DNA from: Kalaharituber pfeilii
Taxonomy: Eukaryota > Ascomycota > Pezizomycetes > Pezizales > Pezizaceae
Assembly (NCBI GenBank): GCA_015179045.1
Contig: WHUZ01000007.1
Coordinates: forward strand, 918,501 to 982,500
DNA length: 64,000 bases
Reading direction: 5' to 3'
Shown here: piece after piece, positions 11,428 to 20,702 of the stretch
Layout of the letters: every line of letters starts with the position of its first letter
Numbering within the stretch: position 1 is the first letter of the stretch
Made by a program: the position numbers and the translations under genes
Notes under the pieces: model-generated
Told to the model about the DNA's origin: nothing
Database searches by the model: none
What the model saw: only the letters and a program-made list of their open reading frames with translations

Positions 11428-11467
11428 CACGTGACCCCGCATGCAGCTGTTCGCCATGGCAGGGCAT
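11385..11467 (-). mobile_element. micro-retroposon A, copy 4
   Basis: T-run 11385-11427, then TCACGTGACCCCGCATGCAG and CTGTTCGCCATGGCAGGGC. Duplication GAAGGAG at 11378-11384 and 11468-11474. Placed directly at the 5' end of the U2-like sequence. Confidence 0.82.
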
Positions 11468-11565
11468 GAAGGAGGGGTGCGGGGAAGGAGATCCTTATAT
11501 AGATTTTGGGAAGGGGAGACCTGCTGGCGGCTGTGTGGGCGGTGGCGAAGGGCTCTTGGGTACTA

Positions 11566-13759
11566 TGTTCTACTGGGATATTGCGCACGGCCGGGATGTT
11601 GCGCACTAGCGTGGCGCTAGTGCGCTAGCGCGTTTACTTGATAACACTACAGTTGCGGGGCATTGTGGGGCACAGCAACACAACAACAATCATTCCTGGA
11701 GGTCTATAGAACCCAGCCATGGCAAAAGATCAAGAAGCGAAAATTCAGGAGGCTATTAACGGCCTCAAAGATGGTAAGTTCAAGTCAGTTCGGAGAGCAG
11801 CAGACTTTTTAGGACTAGCTGAAGCTACAGTGAGAAATAGATATAAGGGGAAGACTACTACTCGTAAAGTTAGCCATGAGAGTCAGCAGCACCTAGATAA
11901 AGAGCAGGAGAAGGCAGTGGTAAGATATCTTGAGCGAATGGATGATATGGGATTTCCTATTGAGATAGAAACTTTGAGAGAGATTGCTACTAGTTTAATA
12001 ATTAAATGTAAGGGGGGTATTAAGCAAGATTTAGGTAAAAATTGGGTACACAGGGTTGTGAAAAGACACCCAGAGGTCAAGCAGAAGTTAGCAACAGCTC
12101 AGGAGCGCCAGCGGGCAGCAGCAAATAATCCGGAAGTGGTAAAAAGGTTTATTCAGGCAGCGCAAAAAGTGATAGCAAGGAATAAGATACCCACAGAGAA
12201 TATATGGAATATAGATGAGAAAGGGTTTATGTTAGGAAGAGGAAGCAAATGCAAAGTGATTTGTAGAGCTGGGAGAAAGCATGTGCGAAAGAGGGTGGAT
12301 GGAAACAGAGAAACAATTACAGATATTGAGACAATTAATGCAGCCGGTAAAGTATTACCTGCATATATTATATATAAAGGAAAAACTCATGTAGCAGGAT
12401 AGTATGCAGGTATAACTCCAGAGGATAAGGAAGCAAGATTTAACCACTCACCTAAGGGATGGACAGATAATAAAATCAGTCAAGACTATTTGCAGAATCA
12501 TTTTTACCCCCTAGCAACGAAATTGTCTAAAAAACTCATCGTCTTGTATTGTTTCTAGATGGACATGCCTCTCATTGCTCTTGGGAATTTCTTTCATGGT
12601 GTCTGGAGCATGATATATTGGTGTTTTATCTTCCCCCACACTCAACGCATCTTCTACAGCCTTTAGATGTTGGGTTATTTGCACCTCTACAACATGCCTA
12701 TAGTCAAGAGGTGGATACCTTTACTAGAGAGAATTTTGATATTATTAGAAAGGAAATTTTTGGCCAATGCTTAAGACAGCTCGAGAGCGTGCCTTTACGG
12801 AGCAGAATATCAAGTCTGGATGGGCAGGGACTGGAATATATCCTAGCAACTATAGAATCCCCCTTGGCAATACGCAACATACAGCTATCGAAAAATACCT
12901 CTCTCCAGTACGTCCAATATCCTCCCATAGTGTCTATACTCCTAGGACACCAAGAGCACTCAAAAGACGTACCATTCGCTTCATTCAACGACTTCCAAAT
13001 GCCTCTCAGTCAGAAATCAAAAAGTCATTTCTTAAACTCTCATCAGCAGGATTAGGAGCAATGACTGAGGTTGATATTGAGAGAGATATCAATATGAAAC
13101 TCAAGAGGCGTGGTAAAAAACTCAAGACAAAGGACCAAAGACGTCTTCCAGTCATTGGGCCCATCACTGGAAAGGATATTATCAGGCTCAAGAAGTAGCT
13201 AGAGATAGAAGAGCAAAAGAAGCAAAAACCGAAAAAAAAAAAGAACATCCAAGCCGAAGTCACAGCAACCACAGGCCAAAAACAAGCGTCAACCATCCCA
13301 ACGTACTCGCAAACAAGCTAGAATTGCTTCAGAGTCACCAGAAGCCTGGTCTGATACAGATGACTCTGAAACATCTGATGCTGCCTCAGATACCACTTTG
13401 GATACTATAGTTGTTCAGACACCACTTCCGCCCACAAGACGCCAGCTCTTTCCTACTTCGCACCCACCATCTAGACTCACAAGAGCATCTACCACAATGG
13501 CTGTGAGACTTAGGAAATGATTCTGCAAAAGTTAGACCTTCAAGTGTCTGTCCTTCCCAAATAGGTATGTTACCAAAATCACCCCACCTGAAAAATTTCT
13601 GTGTGCTTAAACGAGGTCTGAAATAGGTTTCTACATGTATCTAGATGCATTGTATTTAATTTGAAGTCAATTGAACAAGTCGTTGAATTTTGACAAGTCA
13701 TTTATTAGTCACCCGAAAATGCGCAATATCCCGGTTATGCGCAATATCCTAGTAGAACA
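11566..13759 (+). mobile_element. pogo/Fot1-type DNA transposon, inactivated
   Basis: About 2.2 kb with terminal inverted repeats: left TGTTCTACTGGGATATTGCG, right (reversed) TGTTCTACTAGGATATTGCG. Each end holds two copies of the motif GGATRTTGCGCA, probably transposase binding sites. The left end is preceded by TA (11564-11565), but the right flank reads CA. An alternative reading with TA at 11571-11572 and 13753-13754 also works, so the edges are uncertain by about 7 bp. It contains the broken transposase at 11719-13198. Confidence 0.85.
11719..13198 (+). pseudogene. pogo/Fot1-family DDE transposase, broken
   Basis: Catalyses cut-and-paste movement of the surrounding element. The N-terminal 227 aa have a psq-type helix-turn-helix (FKSVRRAADFLGLAEATVRN), then a Tc5-type HTH segment (GGIKQDLGKNWVHRVVKRHP). 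The three catalytic aspartates are visible in separate frames: NIDEKGFMLGRG (first), VLFLDGHASH (second) and LLQPLDVGLF (third), i.e. the DDD set of the pogo/Fot1 group. Lesions are an in-frame TAG at 12400-12402, a frame change just before 12549 and another near 12760. The last frame ends at 13198 with a Lys-rich tail. An enzyme cannot be made from this copy. Confidence 0.9.
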
Positions 13760-13924
13760 CAGTAGACGCAAGGTGACGAGGCCATGTGACTGTACACTTG
13801 TCAGGCAGCCCAAAGTGGTAGCAGAAAGCTATATTACTAGGGTAAGTGAGACGCGCCTTGGGGCAACGTGGTAATGCTAGAATTTAATTTATCTACCCCC
13901 ACCAGTAAACTTGGTAGTCAATAT
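13760..13924. other. flank between pogo element and inverted-repeat element
   Basis: Short unique sequence with no features recognised. Confidence 0.4.
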
Positions 13925-14569
13925 AATAGAGTGCTTTACCTAGAAACCGATTATCACTAGGAAATCAATTAAATCCATTGACCTATGTATAGAGCTACTG
14001 TGAATGCAAATGACCCTCAAATCAAAGCTAAAGCATGAGAGAACAGAGTAAATTATTTTCCACACTTTCGTTTCCCAGTTTGTAGCACATGAGGAGTGGC
14101 ATATACTGGCATATATACAACCTTATTCCAGCATACACTTTTGAATCACCATGTATGAATGGGATTACCAGATGCCTTTGCATCCCAATGTATACTCTAT
14201 TGCTTATGCTAAACAAGTACACCAAGTTTTGTGACTATTGGACTAATATGTAGAGAGTTACTGTCATGTCAAAAGATCCATTTTTGCTTACTCAGGTTAA
14301 TGGCAGTATTGGGCTATTATTTGTAAGAAAGATGCACAGAGACTCTGTAAAGCTATGTAATAGAAATACATACATAGAGAAATGTTTTGTGAATGGATTG
14401 CAGCACTGACAAATGGTTGGGGCAGTTCAGCACTGCGGGGTATACATATGTGTAATAGCCCAACTTCCTCACATAGTCATGGTGCAAAAAAGTGTATGGC
14501 AATATTAGTCCATAGAGGTTCAGAAACATGTCTTAGCACTGCGGTAATATTGCATGTAAGCTTATGTAT

Positions 14570-14820
14570 GATATATGTTCGTGGCCAGTCATCATAGCGG
14601 ACCAGCCATTTCTTCCACACAAAAGTGGTTGGCTCGGGCCATCCATGCTTGGACCAATCTCGCCATAGCCCATAGGGCGGCATGCGAGTATTGATAAAAA
14701 AAAAAAAAAAAATGCTTGGACCAATGGCCGGGGCCAGTGGTCCGGATTCCGAGATGAGTGGCCTGGGCCATCCATATTTGTGCTGACTGGCCCGGATAAG
14801 ACGGCTGGCCCGAACATATA
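14570..14820. mobile_element. nested small TIR element, GGCC-rich
   Basis: Ends are imperfect inverted repeats: left TATGTTCGTGGCCAGTC, right (reversed) TATGTTCGGGCCAGCC, with several GGCC blocks inside. It lies in the centre of the larger inverted-repeat element and itself carries B2. A related GGCC/GAGTGGCC piece occurs near 29240-29290. Confidence 0.55.
14659..14711 (+). mobile_element. micro-retroposon B, copy 2
   Basis: A 53-bp insertion consisting only of CTCGCCATAGCCCATAGGG, CGGCATGCGAGTATTGAT and an A tail. Perfect 14-bp duplication ATGCTTGGACCAAT at 14645-14658 and 14712-14725. The body equals the 3' tail of the LINE at 20 kb. Confidence 0.92.
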
Positions 14821-15344
14821 CATAACTCCATCGTTAGAGCTTATTGGGCCACTATAACCGCACCAGTGAATGAGTATGCAGTGTGTATTGTAAGTGGCTA
14901 ATAATATAGATTACAGTTATAAGACCTATACCCATGAGACATGGCAGTAGAAATAAGTTTACTAGTCAGATCTCAGTTGGTCCTTAATATAATATAATTC
15001 TCTATGATGTGGACCCTCATCACCATGGAAATCAATATGTCAATACTATTTGTAAGAATTAGCCTCCACCAGGCGAAAAAAACATTTGAATAGCAATGCT
15101 TGCTAGATCTTCCAGGGAGGTCATATCGCCTTCACGACGGCAACATATTTACTGCTGTCATATGTTGCATGCACGTCACATGCATATTGCATGTGCTGTA
15201 TAAGGGGTGCTCATTCACAGTTGGCGCTTTACATCTCAGCCAGCAGTCGCAGTGCCCGTGCTAGCATCCCTAAGCTATTAGGACATGTTTCTGAACCTCT
15301 ATGGACTAATATTGCCATACACTTTTATGCACTATGTGAAGAAG

Positions 15345-15407
15345 CCCTTGCCATAGCCCATAGGGCGGCATGCGAGTATTGATATAAAAAAAAAAAAAAA
15401 AAAAAAG
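15345..15407 (+). mobile_element. micro-retroposon B, copy 3
   Basis: The body CCCTTGCCATAGCCCATAGG...GCGAGTATTGATAT plus an A tail interrupts the right arm of the long inverted repeat. The intact left arm shows the empty site. Imperfect duplication CTATGTGAAGAAG / ATATGTGCGGAAG flanks it. Confidence 0.85.
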
Positions 15408-16182
15408 AAATATGTGCGGAAGTTGGGCGATTACACATATATATACCCCGCAGTGCTCAACTGCCCCAACCATTTGTCAGTGCTGCAGTCCATTCACAAA
15501 ACATTTCTCTATGTATGTATTTCTATTACATAGCTTTACAGAGTCTCTGTGCATCTTTCTTACAAATAATAGCCCAATACTGCCATTAACCTGAGTAAGC
15601 AAAAATGGATCTTTTGACATGACAGTAACTCTCTACATATTAGTCCAATAGTCACAAAACTTGGTATACTTGTTTAGCATAAGCAATAGAGTATACATTG
15701 GGATGCAAAGGCCTCTGGTAATCCCATTCATACATGGTGATTCAAAAGTATATGCTGGAATATGGTTGCATATATGCCAGTATATGGGAAAAGAAAGTGT
15801 GGAAAATAGTTTACTCTGTTCTCTCATGCTCTAGCTTTGATTTGAGCCTACTTGAAGGTCTTTTTTTTTTTATCAGTACTCGCATGCCGCCCTATGGGCT
15901 ATGGCGAGGTTTAGTTACATAAAGAATAAATGAAAAGGAAGTTAACTACATGTATAGGCCCACGACTCTCGCTTGTATTATGGGTAGTATCCTCGGGTGA
16001 CAGCATGTGTGGGGATCTTGTCTTCCTATTCCCTCTCCTCTGTCCCACTCATACTGACTCGCCCTCAACCACTTTCCTCCAAATCTCACTTTCCCGATTT
16101 CAGTGGGCATCTCCAAGTATACCACCACGGAACTTGTCTTCTTTCCTTCTTCGATTAGTGATTGTTTTCTCCACAGCCATCT

Positions 16183-16243
16183 TTTTTTTTTTTTTTTTTT
16201 TTATTTCACATGACCCCGCTTGTAGCTGTTCGCCATGGCAGGG
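16183..16243 (-). mobile_element. micro-retroposon A, copy 5
   Basis: A 61-bp insertion: T-run, ATTTCACATGACCCC...GTTCGCCATGGCAGGG. Perfect 14-bp duplication CTCCACAGCCATCT at 16169-16182 and 16244-16257. The 5' edge is exactly CCCTGCC. Confidence 0.93.
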
Positions 16244-16368
16244 CTCCACAGCCATCTGATCCCGGTTGTCTTTCCTATGTTTTTATTGGCGGCCTCCAAC
16301 CATTTTCGGACGTTCCCTAAGTCTTTCCTCAGGGCTACTCCGTGTACGACAATGCCTTGTCTTGGGGT

Positions 16369-16429
16369 TTTTTTTTTTTTTTTTTTTTTTTCACTTGACC
16401 CCGCGTGCAGCTGTTCGCCATGGCAGGGC
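16369..16429 (-). mobile_element. micro-retroposon A, copy 6
   Basis: A 61-bp insertion with T-run and TCACTTGACCCCGCGTGCAG...GCCATGGCAGGGC. Perfect 14-bp duplication CCTTGTCTTGGGGT at 16355-16368 and 16430-16443. Confidence 0.93.
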
Positions 16430-16592
16430 CCTTGTCTTGGGGTGGTGATGTCGGGGTTGGTCGTGGCGCGGGATTGAGCGTTGGGGGGTGAGGGTCATTT
16501 GAATTCACAGTAACTCTGTACGTACTGTAGGTCAATGGATTTGATCGTTTTCCCAGTGATGATCGGTTTCTAGGTGAAGCACTCTAGGTATA

Positions 16593-17480
16593 GCTTACTG
16601 TAGGCAGCATACCTTAAGGAAGAGCGTATGTATGTAACGTTCATTGCCGCCCGGCCCGATACTCTAACGCAGTAATTTTCGTCATTACGATCACCTGACA
16701 TGTACCTCTCTCTTGGCGCTATGACTCAAGCTGGTAACTTGTAAGTGGCCACTAAACATTGCGAACTACGGTACGACCCCATCAAGGCATGTGCTCCGAT
16801 TGGTGGCAGTGATCTCTCTCCATGGATGCCCATAGTCATATTTACTGTTAGAAATACCAGTTACTGCATGTTATAATGGTCGTGGATTAACATTGCTGGT
16901 TATAGTACGTTGATCATCCTGCTGGTGGCGCCAATCAATGTGCATGGGTAATAGCATGGGTACACAGAGCACGGTCTTTTAACAGAAACTTAATATTCCT
17001 GAAGGCAGCGTTATTGCCATGTGCCGGGCCGGTAATTGTACATTTGTGCTGAGAACACTATTATATATATTATGCCCTTGCTCAGGTTGTAATCGTCCTT
17101 GTTCTACTCAGATATCTGCACTCTTCTGCTGAGAAACTTTCTTCAGTGGCACTACAAACAAACCTGTCATATAGGTTAAGGTCCGGGCCGGCGCCGGCAA
17201 ATGTTACGAAATAAGTATGGCAAGTTATCCAGTATAACAGGTTGGAGCGGAGCGGTCAATTTTCCAGGTAATTAAATACATGCAATAATAACTATATAGA
17301 TATGTACATGAATAAGAAACTACTTAATACAGGAGCAAAATAAGAGGTAATTGAGGCCAGCGCTTCAAGCTCAACAAAGTCAGTCATATACTTTGCAAGC
17401 TGCTGAAATGCAGGTGCCGCTTATTCATCCTCATCCTCCTGTACCGCAGTTCCTATCGCTGGATTCTAGTGAACAAGTCA

Positions 17481-17482
<2 letters not shown>
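16593..17482. other. intergenic, no gene seen
   Basis: AT-rich sequence without recognisable coding or repeat structure. Confidence 0.45.
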
Positions 17483-17526
<44 letters not shown>

Positions 17527-17740
17527 TAATATCATTGCTCGTATGCCGCCCTGTGGGCTATGACGAGAATAGTTACATGAGATAAATAGGAATAAATAGG
17601 AGAATAAATGATGTAAAGTGAAAGCCCTCCACCTCCAGAAGCCCCCTGTCATCTCTCCATCAATCTCAACAAGTCCATCAAGGGGTCCCCTCCCCTTCGT
17701 CCGCGGCTGGGGACCTGTCTAGCGCCTCCCCCCCTGGAAA
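17483..17740 (-). mobile_element. 5'-truncated LINE end (B tail)
   Basis: The T-run 17483-17524 is the tail of a minus-strand element. The reversed B body (ATTGCTCGTATGCCGCCCTG and TGGGCTATGACGAG), about 80 bp of UTR, and coding ending GGDPLMDLLRLMER (stop at 17649) follow. That end resembles GEGDPLQGLMEML at the C-terminus of the 20-kb LINE. The 5' edge is near 17740; duplications are too short to call. Confidence 0.7.
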
Positions 17741-17801
17741 AAATCACTTGATTGTTGACAATGCTGTCTTGCATCAAAGTGAGACTGGCTTGAGTAATGA
17801 A

Positions 17802-17810
<9 letters not shown>

Positions 17811-17835
<25 letters not shown>

Positions 17836-18000
17836 TCCGGTTCCTCGAATTCATCTTCATCAAGCTGATCCTGATCCATCCAGTCCACCTCTTCAGAGCC
17901 TGCCAGCTCTGAGCAATAGGTATCAAGCATATGATCTAATATCACTTCTTCAGTGTCTTCTATGATAACCTTCGCTGGATTCATGAATTCTGCCACTTCA
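17811..18000 (-). other. acidic protein fragment next to a poly(A) tract
   Basis: The frame from 17996 gives AEFMNPAKVIIEDTEEVILD, then an acidic stretch with EEVDWMDQDQLDEDEFEEPEP, running into an A-tract on the plus strand (about 17803-17832). The plus-strand sequence before that tract, GAGTAATGAAAT, equals the last bases of a B tail, so this may be a nearly bodiless B insertion that cut an older, possibly transposon-derived, reading frame. Function unknown. Confidence 0.35.
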
Positions 18001-18381
18001 ATAGGAGTCTTCAGTATTAGTTCTTATTCACAATGCATACAAGACACTGTCGATTGGACAATCTCTTTCTTAAATGTCTTTTGAATCCAGATCTGTAGCT
18101 CTGCTTGCATGAGTTCTGCGTGTTACCGAAAGGAAAATTTATCACCTACCATCGTGATCCTTGCTAGTATTTGTGCTATCGAATATGACAGGTCCAATTA
18201 CTTATGTATCAGTGAAAAGGACGGCAAATTGCTATCCATCCAGTAAATGAAAATATCCAATAATCCGACTGGCCCAAGCTTGGGCCGACGAAGTTCATGC
18301 AATATGACAGGTTTATCTGTACATAACCTTTAGGCCTTGTAGTCATCAGAATGATGGACCTGGTACAGTAAGCCCTATTAT

Positions 18382-18448
18382 CCTCACCATAGCCTCCAGG
18401 GCGGCATGTGAGTAATGATTTAATTTAATTTAAAAAAAAAAAAAAAAC
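18382..18448 (+). mobile_element. micro-retroposon B, copy 6
   Basis: Body CCTCACCATAGCCTCCAGGG, CGGCATGTGAGTAATGATT, a TTTAA-rich linker and an A tail. Duplication CCCTATTAT at 18373-18381 and 18449-18457. Confidence 0.85.
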
Positions 18449-18599
18449 CCCTATTATGCGCCACATGTAGTCATTGCCGTCAGCAAAAAGCCTAGGCATT
18501 GCTGCTAATTTTCCGTATGTAAACGCTAGTTAGAGACCACTCAGCTTAGTTCCGTATACGTAATGTGTATCCCCAGCAAGGGATCATAGGCCGGCTTAT

Positions 18600-18740
18600 C
18601 TTTATTTTACTCTATTTCCCTTATCTCCTATGTAACTATCTCATTGTAGCCCCCAGGGTCGTATACGAGTATGATATATAAACGCTTTATATGATCCTCT
18701 TTTACGTTGGTTAACTCCTGATTAAAAATTAAAAAAAAAC
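18600..18740 (+). mobile_element. degenerate LINE 3' end (B-like tail)
   Basis: TTTATTTTACTCTATTTCCC, TATGTAACTATCTC, then TTGTAGCCCCCAGGGTCG and TACGAGTATGATATAT parallel the UTR and tail of the 15.9- and 17.5-kb elements with many changes; a diluted A-rich end follows near 18735. Older relative. Confidence 0.5.
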
Positions 18741-18749
18741 CCTATATTA

Positions 18750-20024
18750 CTCTCAAGCCTCGACTTTGTCTGCGACCGGTCACATATTCACAAGGATGTT
18801 CCAAAGTTAAGACTCGCACAAAGAAATTTGGCAAATGAACACGGCATACGACATCTACGCAACGTTAACCTTCAAGAAAAAAAACTATATCGCAATTTGA
18901 GCCCTCATAATATGTCATATCTGTGACTTTACGGCCCTGTGCAGAGCCTCCAGAATCGGTGAGCGGATAGGACGGAAAAACACATGCACAGATATGGAAA
19001 CATGCGCTCAATTTGAAAACGCAGCAGTGTACATATATCATCACCCTTTTGGCCGCACATGCAGGCGCACACACAAATGGCGAGAGAGAATATATATTTA
19101 AGGGAGCTAATTAATATCAGAGGCCCCAAGCTGACAGCTATTTTCAGCATGTTACTAATATCGAGAGCAGTCAGATCTTCAACGCACTGCTGATAATATA
19201 AGCTGAAATCTCAATCCGAGGAAGAGTAAGTGCATATGACTGTAGTGGCAAGATACTTATTGTTGAGCTTTGGGTAGAAAGAGATGATTGTTATTCCTTC
19301 GTAGAGAGAGTAGCCAAAGTAATACACCTATATACATAGAGCATGAGGTTGCTCTCGGGCCCTTACCACCCTTTATCACGGACCTCTCTGATATCCGACA
19401 CCTCCGACACTCCGACATTACTGTAGATCTCTAACACTTATATTACTCAGATTGTATCTTAACCTTTCGCATATCACAGGCCAAAAGGCCTGAGATTATG
19501 AACGTTGCCGAAGGGTAAGCTGGGAGCCAGATGCTGTTTGAAGCCATATTATATCCTCTGAGTAGACCATCCCTCATCTGAGCTTGTTCACGGCGAGTTG
19601 TCAATGCTGACCGAGACCCCACGTCATCCAATTCAGGGAGCTGACAGACGCTAATTCCATCTATTCTCAACGTCAGTGCCATAATGCGGGGACCTATAAA
19701 CACAGGGTTCATACAACCAGTTGGAGTTGCGGGAGATAACCGCAACTACGCAGTCGTTGGAAAGGTCGTGATCAACCTCAATGTAGCAGCCATCCCCCAT
19801 TATCTTGACTTCTTCTGTTGATTCAATCACTGTAGGTTCCTGCCTGTACATACATAGGGTTCTCGCTCTGTGATTTTCAAGGTAATATTTGCAGCTGTAC
19901 AAAGACTAACACTTCATTTGCACGCTTTACGCCTTTTGCCGGTGTTCCAAGAACACACGATACGCGCCTGTCATGAGCATATGCATACGCAGAATTACAC
20001 AACATCTATCTACGAGATCTTGTG
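18750..20024. other. intergenic, no firm gene
   Basis: Two overlapping minus-strand frames at 19443-19902 have coding-like length, but I recognise no domain. Otherwise AT-rich. Confidence 0.4.
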
Positions 20025-20038
20025 CAACATATGGGACT

Positions 20039-20688
20039 TTTTTTTTTTTTTTTTTTTTTATATATATATATATCATTACTCGCTTGCCGCCTGTAAGGCC
20101 ATGGCGAGGTATTATGTTAAATACATAGGTCATAAGAATAACGTTGACTAAACAGAAAGAAAAGAAACCTAGTCCCTCGTTCCGTCCTCCCCCAACATCT
20201 CCATCAACCCCTGTAGTGGATCACCTTCCCCTTCCCCGCGTTTTGGTGGTTTTCGAATTGCTGCCATGCCACCTGGCCATCTCTTCTGCCACACTCTGCA
20301 CTCGTTCAGCAAATGTCCGGTGGTCTCCTCCGCCTCTCCGCACCATCTGCACTCCGGGTCTGTCGCCTCCCCTATGTGATGTCTCCAGGCGCGTAAGCCT
20401 TTCGCCCCCAGCAACCCCGCCAGTCGTGTCACTTGAGCACCGAGTCTCTCCAGGGGCCGGTACGTCAGGCCCAGTTGGTTTCTCTCTCGTGCTCTCTCCC
20501 GCTTTGCCTCCTATCTCATCCCCGCTTCTGTCACCACCTCTGTTGCCCGCTGTAACGCTGTCCCTATTCTCGCCGCCTCGTCTGCTGCTTCGTTTCCCGG
20601 TATCATACCTACATGACTCTTCACCCACATTACTGCCATGTCTAGGTCTCCTCTCTCCAGCCTCCTTTTCCACGCCTCTCGGAGCCGC
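20039..20688 (-). mobile_element. 5'-truncated LINE with RNase H and zinc motif (B tail)
   Basis: One frame on the minus strand runs from 20688: VMWVKSHVGMIPGNEAADEA (RNase H end with catalytic His and GNExAD), then ECRWCGEAEETTGHLLNEC (C-terminal CCHC-type knuckle), ending GEGDPLQGLMEMLGEDGTRD (stop 20169). There is one in-frame TAG at 20511-20513. The UTR and tail CTCGCCATGGCCTTACAGG, CGGCAAGCGAGTAATGAT, a TA run and poly(A) (T-run to 20059) follow. Perfect 14-bp duplication CAACATATGGGACT at 20025-20038 and 20689-20702. This copy ties the B micro-retroposons to a Tad/I-like LINE. Confidence 0.9.
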
Positions 20689-20702
20689 CAACATATGGGA
20701 CT

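Larger units (their letters stand above)
15858..16489 (-). mobile_element. B-tailed retroelement fragment with a non-RT reading frame
   Basis: On the minus strand a reading frame ending SQYEWDRGEGIGRQDPHTCC ... VVGLYM (stop at 15946) is followed by a short UTR, then CTCGCCATAGCCCATAGGG...GCGAGTACTGAT and poly(A) (T-run from 15859). The residues VVVYLEMPTEIGKVRFGGK look like a LINE ORF1-type segment, not the RNase H/zinc end found before the same tail at 20 kb, so this may be a rearranged or partner element. It interrupts the right arm of the inverted-repeat element and carries A5 and A6. Confidence 0.6.
13925..16590. mobile_element. long-inverted-repeat DNA element with nested insertions
   Basis: A left arm (about 13925-14545) reappears reversed at 15285-15857 and 16490-16590. 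The arms share, for example, TAGAGTGCTTYACCTAG at the outer end and CACAAAACTTGGTATACTTG versus its reversed counterpart inside. Arm length is about 620 bp, well beyond ordinary TIRs. The right arm is split by the B-tailed retroelement at 15858-16489 and by copy B3. The central part (14546-15284) carries a nested GGCC-rich element. No open frame of useful length, so non-autonomous; the end sequence suggests TA-type integration. Confidence 0.8.

Noticed and set aside
19443..19902. Frameshifted protein-coding remnant
   Set aside because: Two overlapping frames look coding-like, but no family could be named, so no gene is claimed.
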